64,000 bases of DNA from Doryteuthis pealeii (taxonomy: Eukaryota > Mollusca > Cephalopoda > Myopsida > Loliginidae): the NCBI GenBank assembly GCA_023376005.1, contig CM042152.1:79513811-79577810 (forward strand). The letters run 5' to 3'. Both the position numbers and the translations under genes were made by a program. Below the pieces are notes generated by a model. It did no database searches and was not told where the DNA came from. It saw only the letters and a program-made list of their open reading frames with translations. Positions 54,557 through 64,000 of this stretch are shown here, piece after piece (the first letter of the stretch is position 1; every line of letters begins with the position of its first letter).

Positions 54557-54829
54557 GCAATATCAAAAGAATAGCTAAACAAATTTGGAAGGTTGGCAGA
54601 TTTTGAAAGATGATAAAAATAGAGAAGGATATCTCAATGGGGATGAAAGGGTTTGTTTTTGTTTGTTTGTTTTTTGTTTTTTTTTTGGGGGGGGGGGGGT
54701 TAATGTCCATAATAAACAGAAGCTAGTTATGGTAAAGTGAGTAGCCAATGACATAATTTTCTAAAGTACTTTAGTTCCGGGGGGTGGGGCATACAAGAAA
54801 AGTAATATTGTATAAAAACAATGAAATAG

Positions 54830-55268
54830 AATGTAATGAGTCATTGGTATAATAAATACTGATACCAAAAACTAGACCTTTTACTTGCACCATTGTTTGA
54901 GAAAATAACATCAAAGATCATCTAAAATTCACCAAAAATCCTTGTTTTCGCAAAATTTAGCCTAGAAATTGGTTAGAAAATTTAGCAATTTCAATATTTA
55001 AAATAGAAAAGGTTATCATTTTAAGTGAAACAAATAAAATATAATTAGAATTCAAATTGAAAATATACCACCCACCACCACTGATATGCTGATTTTTACC
55101 TAATAATTAGGCTGTAACTGTGATAACATTTTAAAATATTGAAATCTATTTCCTTAAATGAAGGCAAAGTTTTAAAGAAAAATATTTTGTGTGGTAATTT
55201 TTCATATTTCCAACTTTCACCACATTGGAGACATTACAGTTCCAAAATCAATCTACCCTACTGTCTAT
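54830..55268 (+). repeat. Family B dispersed repeat
   Basis: Same orientation and nearly the same extent as the copy at 745-1290, ending in the phrase aatctaccctac. It lies upstream of the DOP1 start exon. Confidence 0.7.
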
Positions 55269-56264
55269 GCAATGAGTGTCAAATTTTTGATAAAGACTTT
55301 TGTATAAAAGCCAGGTAAACATGTTAGCTATTAATCAATAATAAAAACAGGAAGCAGAATGAAATGAAAATATTCTGAATTAAGGAAAACTATGTAATTC
55401 TTCTTTAAGATTCTATTTTTATTTTGATGAAATGAAAAAAAAAATATTCTAAAAAATGACTTCAAAAAACTTGTTTCATTATTTTTTTTATACTGTTTAG
55501 TATTTTTTTTAATGAAAAAAGTTATTTCAATTTATTTTTTATATATATAAGCAATCTAGTCTTTTCTAATAGTATCAATTATTTTAATCTCATTCATAAA
55601 ATAAGTTTTCAATTAGTAATGGAATTATTTTAACATTTGCTTGGAGCACATCAAAATGTTGGTAAATAGCTGAGCAATGTATTGACAGCTGACAATATTT
55701 AGTGTCTATTTCTAATTATCAAATATATTCTTTTTTTTTTTTTTTAAAGAGTTGCATAAATATTAATATTAATGGTATAACATATTTCATTATTCCATGC
55801 CTGCTGGATTGGCTCTTGGACAAAATGGCCAAAGTATATTTCACCAATGGTCATTTGACCAAACATGTGGCTGATAGACATTTCACTGAAAAATTTTAAA
55901 AATGTTGATTTTATGTTATCTTATCAAAATTATTCTAAAATTTTAAATGGTCTTATATTTATTATTTTAGAAATTAGAATCATTTTTGGGTAAGTATTAA
56001 AAAAATGTTTGTATATAAAAAATTTTAAAAAACAAACATTTGTGAAATGATAAATTAAAAGACTAATCTTTTTAAAAAAAAAAAAATAATAATACTAATT
56101 TCTTTATCAAAAAAATTATTTTAGAAATAATTTAAATGTATTCTGTTTTCCCTCCAAATATATATTTTAAATATTACAACTCTTTTTATGGTTAAAAAAG
56201 ATTAATGAATTTGTCAATGGTCAAATTTTGATGAAGTGTCTCTCAACCACATGTCCATAATTAT

Positions 56265-56640
56265 TTCTATTTAATAAAAGCCATTTGTTTGCATTCACTT
56301 AGATGGTTTCAAGTTAGAGAAAAATAATCCTCAGTAAATGATTTATAGCTTCAAGTTACTATACTTAATACAAATAAAAGTACAGTTATATGATATAAAG
56401 TATTTCTATGAAATACAAATCCTTTTTAAACAGATCTATTTGACCATAGATAGGACTCTAACAGATACAACCACTCCGAGTTATAGTGAACCTGGGAGTA
56501 GTAATGGCAAGGAGTACTCCACACACCCCAGATCTCCAGAACTGGAGCCTCACCAGTTTAGTGTCATGCACAGGACACCCCTTTTTGAAGGTATCTTAAT
56601 CCTCTGTAGGAGATCCAAATCAGCCTTACAGACAGAGTGA
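56265..56640 (-). repeat. Family E plus family A composite
   Basis: Same order and junction as 20330-20660, including the phrase agatctatttgacc at the join. The family A part is short and ends near agagtgattt. Confidence 0.6.
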
Positions 56641-57604
56641 TTTTTTTTTTAAAATAGTAAAAAGTGAATAAAATGTTTTCCTTCCAAACTGCTTTAATGA
56701 TTAATAAAAAAAAATGTATTGCTTATCCAAAACACAAAGAATAATTAGAAAAGGTTAATAAGGCAAATAATAATTTTTATATAAGAGAAGAATTTTCCGC
56801 CAAAATATTGATGACCAACTAATATGATAGTATGAGAGGGGGTGAGAGAGAGAGAAAAGAGAGATATAGAGAAAGAGAGAAAAAAACATTAGTCTAAGCA
56901 TTATGGTAATAAGAGAGATATAGAAAGAGAGAGAGAGAGAGAAAGGAGAAAAAACAAAGAGAGAAAGAAAGGAGAAAAAGAAGGATAAACCATCCATAAT
57001 AAAGTCCCTTTTTAACAATGTATATAAATGATGTAAGTAAAAAAACAAATCAGAAAAATAGTAATTATTCAAAATCTAACTCCACTGCTTATATTACACA
57101 CACACACACACACATACGTACGTATACTTCATCCAAAATATGTTTTCAATGGCATTGCAATACACATATCATTAATAAATATTCAGCTTTAATTTGGCAC
57201 TGACCCAAAATAATCAAGGAACTAGTGTTTTTAGAGCGGCAATCAAAGTAATGATTTGACATTTTAGGCATCTGGCCAGCCTACAAAATATTTAAATCAC
57301 AAATTCATAAACTGGGTTTGCCTAATGAAAAACATGTTTGTAAAAATCTGACCTTCAAAGTTGAATTTAGTTGCCTCCAATTACCAATTATATTAACTTT
57401 GGTGCAGAAAGAACTGAACAGTCTCGCCACAGTAACTATATTCTCACTAGGTCTTTTTTCTATTACACAAATTACTTAAGGACATGTTACACAAGTAGTT
57501 CACTTCTAAAATGTATTTGCTTTCTAGATAAATACTCTTACTTAAAGCAAAGATTTTCTCCTTCTCCTTATTCATTTGAATTAGCACATGCTTTACTTTA
57601 ACAT

Positions 57605-58025
57605 CAAGGCCAGTTTAGCTCAGTAGGAAGAGTATCTGACTAGGAACCACAAGGTTCCAAGTTCAATACCAGCCCTCACCAACTCAGCGCATGAGTAGCA
57701 CAGCTTAAACCTTTGCAGTAAAGTGGGAAGCTGATGGTAAGTGTGGTTCTCCAGCTCAAATGCAACAGAAAATTTCCCTAGTCTAGCGCTAGTGAAAAGG
57801 AGATAGACTCCCTCACTGTTCAGCTGATACCAACAAGAGACCACAAGGTTCTAGGTTTGATAATATCCATCACCAACTCAGCACATGGGTAGCACAGCTT
57901 GAATCTGTGCAGTAAAGTGGGGAGCTGATGGTAGGTATGGCTCTCCAGCTCAAATGCGAAAGACAATCTCCCTGGTCTAGCGCTAGTGAAAAAGGAATAG
58001 GCTGATACTGATAATATGCCACTCT
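57605..58025 (+). mobile_element. Two tRNA-Lys-like SINE copies in tandem
   Basis: The first copy, 57605-57840, has the head ggccagtttagctcagtagg and a full body. A second body with a partial head (gaccacaaggttctaggttt) follows directly to 58025 and runs into a TA tract. This may be a dimer or one SINE inserted next to another. Confidence 0.7.
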
Positions 58026-58069
<44 letters not shown>

Positions 58070-58617
58070 CTACTACTTTAACATCAACAATTTCCTATTC
58101 AGAAAAAAACAAACCATCCAATTATTCAAATTTGTTAGTAACTCAAACCCAAAATATTCAACATCTTCAGAGGAAAACACAAATCAATATACAATTATTT
58201 AACATATGAAATGTTTTATTCTAACATTGTAACAAAAAAGGTTTCTGATCCAATAATTAAATTTATGCAACAAACACACACAGACATATCAAATGAACAT
58301 TATTATGAAAGTAGGTATTTACCCAACACAAGGTCACAAGTATGGGGCATACACTAGTAATGGATCTGCAAGACTAGCTTGCTAACCATTACACTATGAT
58401 AGTATACTAATTTATTATGAATGTATATACGAGTAGATTAATTATTTCACTAACCTAACATTAGCTGAATTTTTATCTGAAAGTTTCACAGTATAATGTC
58501 TGCTATATGATTAGTATTTCCCACTGAATTAAGTGCCTTGACAAAAGAAGTTATGCTGAGAAATAAATGTTTGTTATGTAAAATAATACTTTTTTTTTAA
58601 AGACTGAAGACTTATTT

Positions 58618-58875
58618 ATGGATAAGGGCAAAATGTGACACAAAGTTTTTTAAAGAGGATTACAGCTGGTTCAAATTCAGCGTTTTCCTTCTCCTAGAGT
58701 GGTTACCTTACCAAGGCTAAAGAATACAGTCTGCCTTACTATTTACCTATAGCTGAGAGTAGAACAGGTGGATTCATGCCTTTTCTCAAGGGCATTTGCA
58801 TGAAGTGAAACACAAACAGCCTCATCCAGGATTTGATTCCATTTCCTATGGATGCACTAAGTGCACCTCCAAGAA
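58618..58875 (-). mobile_element. tRNA-derived SINE, second family
   Basis: Diverged copy upstream of DOP1; the phrase tccttctcctagagtggtta and the end gcacctcc are kept. Confidence 0.65.
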
Positions 58876-59887
58876 GTCTAAGTTCCATTTCCTACAACAA
58901 TGACAGTTCCACTAAGAAGACTGTGTTGATGTATCTCCAGGTGTTAATGTAGTAACACAATTCATACCCAGTACATGACATTAATAGAGAGAGAGGGGGG
59001 TAGTACAACTGCAATAAGATGGGATTCCTCAATAATAGAAAGTATTAAAATGCAATGGAATTGTTATAAAGACATGTAAACAAATCAAAATTGAAAGATC
59101 AGCATATACTAGAATTCTAGTTTATTTTCTTGGTTATTATGTAATGGTTGTCTGATGAAACTGGGCTCATTTATTGATTAATCAGTTAAAATAAATTTAT
59201 AAGAGCCAAATGACGGTTTGTTATGATTTTCTTTCTTATTGAAAGTGTAAATATTACTCTGTATATAATTTATTAATTATCTTACATTGAGCTCTCTTAG
59301 GGGATTTGAAATAATCTGTAGTTAAAAACATTTTTTCTTCAACTTCTACACAAAATATAGCCATTTAATATGATTGTCTTTTGCAATGAGAAACTTATTT
59401 TTACCTGGATAAAAAGTTGGTAAACATTGGGGTTTTTTTTTTTACAAACAAAACTATTATATATATATATGACTAGAAGCGGCTACCCAGCATCACCTGG
59501 GTAGATGTTTGGTGGATTTTTTTTTTTTTTTTTTTACTTTTGAGATTTATAAATGTTGGACATTTCTAAGTAGAATTTCAATGCTATTTCTACGTATATT
59601 TTGATTTTTAAACATCTTTAAATATAAATCAAACATTCATAATTTTGCACAAAAAGCAAGAACCATATTTAATATGTATATATATTTACTTTGTCGTTAA
59701 TTGTTTTATTTTTCGTAGTTTCATCCAAACATACATACACACCAACTGCCCTTTATATAGTTATTTACTAAGCGTAGCTTAGATGCAGCACAAAACCAGA
59801 AGTATGGGGCACCCAGTGAGAATCAAACTCACTAACAATGGTCTGCTAATCTAGCTAGCTAACCATTACACCACATGAGGTGTCCTC

Positions 59888-60125
59888 TATATATGTATAT
59901 AGATGGAAAGAAATTGAAATGAATCCGACAATATATGGAAAAGTAATAAAATAAAAGTGAAAAATAGATGTGAGAATGATTTATTAATGTTTGAAAATTG
60001 TCATTTAAAATATTTTTATTGTCAAATTTGTATCGAGAATCTTCATGAGGACAATTCAAATATTGACTGTTGATTTTGGTATGTTTATCAAGTGAGACAA
60101 GAAAAAGAACATTCAAACATTTGAA
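59888..60125 (-). repeat. Relative of the microsatellite-targeting family
   Basis: Begins next to a short TA tract with gaaatgaatccgacaatat. On the minus strand it reads TCCTCATGAAGATTC, where the core CTGATGA has become CTCATGA. It shares its terminal phrase with 23835, 27985 and 34835. Confidence 0.55.
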
Positions 60126-60139
60126 TTTTATAATGACAG

Positions 60140-60650
60140 TATATATTTTTTTTTTTTTTTAACCCAGCATTCCTGTTTTGAAATGCTGCATTATAAGAAT
60201 TTGTTGATATAAAAAATACAACATCAACAGTCAATATTTGAATTGTCCTTATGAAGATTGTAGATACATATTTGATATATATTTATATGTATCTTAAAAT
60301 TGAAACATTCTAAATGTAAACAATTTTCAAATATTAAATCATCCTCAGGTCTCTTATTTTCACTTTTAGTTATTACTATATATATATATATATAATATAT
60401 ATAATATATAGTATAACTAAAAGTGAAACATAAGAGACCTGAGGATGATTTAATATTTGAAAATTGTTTACATTTAGAATGTTTCAATTTTAAGATACAT
60501 ATAAAATATATATCAAATATGTATCTACAATCTTCATAAGGACAATTCAAATATTGACTGTTGATGTTGTATTTTTTATATCAACAATTCTTATAATGCA
60601 GCATTTCAAAACAGGAATGCTGGGTTAAAAAAAAAAAAAATATATACTGT
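60140..60650. repeat. Half-kilobase palindrome around a TA core
   Basis: Arms of about 240 bases (60140-60378 and 60408-60650), nearly identical, around a TA-rich centre. Each arm contains CTGAGGATGATTT followed by GAAA, and a second block with CTTATGAAGAT followed by GAAAC. These are core-like remnants of the hammerhead-bearing family. Confidence 0.75.
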
Positions 60651-60717
60651 CATATATTTCTCCCCCTCTCAGACTTGATTGAGTGATTGATTTTTGTTCA
60701 CTTTCCTCTTACCTTAC

Positions 60718-60757
<40 letters not shown>

Positions 60758-61284
60758 CACACACACACTAGACAAAATGTCACCCATTGAGCTCTGGGTA
60801 GATAATTGTGATGAGGGATAAGTGAGTTTGCTAAGCAAATTAAATCTTTTTTTAAATAAATATGACCGGAGAATCTAAAAAAATAAAGAATTAAAATAAA
60901 AACATTAGAATCATTTTGTAAGATTTCTAAGAAAATAAATTTAAATTAGGTCAAAAATTACCTAAGAGCCAAGATGTTGGCCGGGTTGGCAGTTTGTAAA
61001 ACTTAACATACAAATCTGTTTCAAAATCTCATATCTCTCTCTCTCTCTACTCTCATTGATAAACTAACATATATAACGAAGTGGTAAGATATACACGAGG
61101 AGGGGGAAAGTGACTTTTTTGACTTAATTGCAAATGACTACTAATTAGAACCAATTAAAATGGAATCTTTTTTAAACATAACTTAATCCTAGAACTAAGG
61201 AATAATTTGGTATGATTTTCGTGTCTTTAAATTAAACAGCAAAAAAACCCTTTAGGACACAAAGATTGATTCACTCAGCTTTAG

Positions 61285-61285
<1 letters not shown>

Positions 61286-61359
<74 letters not shown>

Positions 61360-61368
61360 GTGTGTGTG
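61286..61368. repeat. TA then TG microsatellite
   Basis: TA to 61327, then TG to 61368 with one TTG interruption. Other tracts in the upstream region are at 58028-58067 (TA), 60720-60752 (TA), 54522-54551 (TG) and 56830-56950 (GA-rich). Confidence 0.9.
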
Positions 61369-61884
61369 TCACATGAATTCTTTTTATGAAACTTAAGAGT
61401 TTTAAACAAGCCAGAATATGTCTCAGTGGAATTATAAGTTGGCTATATTTCTCAATTTTAGTTGGCCAATGATCAGTATCATTAATAGGTCTTCTACATT
61501 TGGATAAAAAAAAAAAAAGGGAAGAGATCAAGTTTATTTCAGAACTTTATTTCATACATCTTAATGTTATCCTTGTGCATTTTAACTCATATATTTTGGA
61601 ACATGAACAAAAAAGATTTATCTAATAACTCAGTCCATTGTGTAAATTTAGCTAACAAGGTTTTGTTGGCAAACAATATAATTCTTCTTCAAACTATTTT
61701 AAACAAAACGTTGTTTGATTTCACATCTGACCTCTGGGGTATGACAAATTTTACAAGGCAAAAAATTAAATGGCTACTGTTAGAATAGGAGAAGACATCA
61801 TCATATCATGCCAACAACATAGATCTCCATGACTCTTCTTCACCACCCATCCCTATCACTAAAATTTAACGCCATTCTAATGAT

Positions 61885-61990
61885 AATGAAGAGGTAGGAT
61901 GTGACACAAGGTTGCATGTATGGGACATCCAGTGGGGATCAAACTCACTATTCAGTAAAACTAGCTTGCTGACCATTACATCACAATGAT
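61885..61990 (-). mobile_element. tRNA-derived SINE, third family
   Basis: Short element reading, on the minus strand, a tRNA-like head (tgatgtaatggtcagcaagc, then gagtttgatcccc) followed by a body ending gtgtcacatcc. Other copies lie at 25255-25360, 26185-26265, 58300-58402 and 59755-59880, all in minus orientation. Confidence 0.65.
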
Positions 61991-63167
61991 ATACTCCACA
62001 CTCCCAGATGCAGTTTAGTGTCATACCCAGAACCCCCCCCCTTTGGGGGGAAGAGGTCTTACCCCTCTGCAGGGGATACAGTGAGTACAATTTAAACAGC
62101 CAATTGGTAAGAGGTAAGTGATGGTCTGAATAAAAATTACATCTATTAATAATGGAGATTGGGTGTATTTCTGTCTGTAACCAAAATTATGTCACAGCTT
62201 ACGTCACAATATTCTTGTGTTATATACACTTAAAATTTGAATAAGCAATTTTAAAATTGTTTTTTTTACTCTCACCCTTTTTTCAGTAACAAGAGGTTAA
62301 CTAAAAAGTTTACAAATAAATAGATATCTATGATTTTGTGTAAAATTGATGTGCAAAATATTCAAAATAATTATTTAATTAATAATTGATAGATGCACGC
62401 AACATTTTATTTAAGGGGGACTAAACTAAGTTTCATTTCAAATTCTTTTATTGTTTTACTCCTGTAATAAATTTGATGATTATGCTTACTTATGATACAA
62501 ACGTTTTTGTTTTTTGGAGTCCCAACTAAAGTTTCTTAATAAATTGTAGGGTTTTTATTTATGATCTGGGGAAACAACTAAAGCCGTCTAACCCCTACCT
62601 TGTAACCTATCATGTGTAATTCGTTTCTAAGAAACTATTGAAATGTATTTACAGTTAGCTTGAAATGCTGAGGGAAGAAAAAAGAAAGACACTGTGACGC
62701 ATACCTATCAGCATCTCTGTATAGATTATCAACTCTGAATCTTATGAGCAATGCATATATGCTATAGTAAATTAATAGCTATCATTTGATTAATATTGCA
62801 ATAAAAAAGGAGAAGAAAAAAATTCAAATTACTTCAATTACATGCCACAGTAGTTACAAGCAGAAGAACTAATTGTCTTCATATGAGATTGACTGAAGTT
62901 GGAGATGAGGAATTTCAAATGGTAAACACTTTCTACTACATAATCATCATGTCACTTTATATATTGAGTTCTCCTAATTCATCATTCATTGATAAAAGTC
63001 ATGACAAGAATGTTTTAATTTCTTTCTTTCTTGTACACATTCAATTTACATACAGGCACATGCGCAACTAACATAATAGTGTTGCCAATAGCCGCACAAA
63101 CAGTTTCCCTGCAACCCCCATGCTTTGGAGACCTTACTTTTGGGATTACACTAATATCTTAGTTTGA

Positions 63168-63685
63168 TTTGTTGGATTTTACGGCATGTCAACCCTTGTT
63201 GGATTATTTTATGCCGAAGACATTTTGTTCTATTCATTCTTGATTGGTTTTCAATTTTTTTTTTTTTTTTTAAACTCAATTTTTTTAACAGATTTTTTTT
63301 AAAAACTAACTTTTTCCTATCAAACCTATAGATGGACCCTAATAAAAGATACAACTTCAGGTCAGAGTGGACCTGGGAATAATGAAGGGGTACTCCACAC
63401 TCCCCAGATGTTCAAAATTGGAACTTCACCATCAGATGCACTTTAACTTCATACCCCAAGACCCTCAACCCCTGCCTTCTAGCACATATATGATAAAAAG
63501 GGTTGGAGCTTGCCATAAGGGCAATAGGGTTGGGACAATCATATAGGTGCTTGATGTGACCAGCCAATTGATCGGATGGGGCCTCTCCGGCCACCCATCT
63601 AGCATAAGTATGGGCTAAAATTGAGGGTTTCATATTATGAACCGTTTCAACCACCAGGGTTCCATTCTTTATCACAGGTCACCAC
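63168..63685 (-). repeat. Family A copy
   Basis: A long copy from the tail phrase gttggattttacggcatgtc to the distal phrase tcacaggtcaccaccc, with poly-T expansions near 63258-63300. Confidence 0.75.
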
Positions 63686-64000
63686 CCTCATATTTTTAAA
63701 ATAAATCTATAAATGATAAATAATGCATCAGAAAAGTTGAAATTTTTATAATGAATATTCTTTGAGTGACAAAGTATGAAACAAATTTAAATGAACCAAA
63801 TTCCTGACATGGGGTAACAGATGTTGTTGCTTAGACAAAGATACAAATTAGGATTAACAAATCAAGAAAGTGAAACTCAATTTTTTATTATTACTTTTTG
63901 ATAAAAGATTATTGAATGCCATTTAAGCAAATAATTCTATTTTAAGCCAAATAGAAAATCAAATTAAAACATTTAAGCAAATAATAAACAAAAAGAATAA

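Larger units (their letters stand above)
54002..64000. other. Region upstream of the DOP1 start codon, no gene found
   Basis: It contains family B, E and A copies, SINEs, the half-kilobase palindrome at 60140, TA/TG/GA tracts, and an inverted repeat with arms near 55845-55900 and 56205-56262. A 5' UTR exon and promoter of DOP1 should lie here or beyond 64000, but I cannot point to them. Confidence 0.6.

Noticed and set aside
1..64000. CRISPR array, operon, ribosomal RNA or prophage
   Set aside because: Nothing of the kind is present; the regular repeats are eukaryotic microsatellites and dispersed elements.

Overview
The window looks like animal nuclear DNA from a mollusc, most likely a cephalopod (octopod). 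The support is AT-rich sequence with long TA, CA and GA tracts, many copies of tRNA-derived SINEs of the kind known from octopus, and one intron-rich gene whose exons match vertebrate DOP1 (dopey). The organism is inferred from texture and repeats, not proven.

One protein-coding gene covers most of the window on the minus strand: DOP1, the large subunit of the MON2-DOP1 machinery of Golgi/endosome membranes. I resolved 20 exons, from the start codon at 53982 to an exon ending at 1372. All junctions inside the clean sequence agree in phase. The resolved coding part is about 1,965 codons. About 240 N-terminal codons fall in a damaged block (about 43.1-51.95 kb), and about 250 C-terminal codons lie outside the window (below position 1). 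Added together this gives the usual DOP1 length of about 2,460 residues.

The block from about 43.1 to 51.95 kb differs from the rest. Known repeats and two DOP1 exons can be recognised there only with many substitutions and small indels, and its left edge begins with a duplicated piece of DOP1 exon. I read it as poorly corrected long-read sequence (gap fill), not as biology. The 54.0-64 kb stretch is upstream of the DOP1 start codon and holds only repeats, as far as I can see.

The introns are full of mobile-element remains: a Penelope-like element relic with a GIY-YIG endonuclease end and inverted terminal repeats; three mariner transposase fragments; a LINE reverse transcriptase 3' remnant; a hAT-like element with 8-bp target duplications; at least three tRNA-SINE families; and an abundant element (here 'family A') with a CCAA-type tail. 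The most interesting layer is a group of short, often palindromic elements sitting in TA/CA microsatellites. Several carry a full hammerhead-ribozyme architecture: CTGANGA, stem II, GAAA, stem III closed by the A15.1-U16.1 pair, H17, and a matching stem I. Copies at 23919-24234, 29835-29879, 30406-30467 and 34567-34754 are the best. Their likely relation to Penelope-like elements or retrozymes is inference, supported by the relic at 7771-8470.
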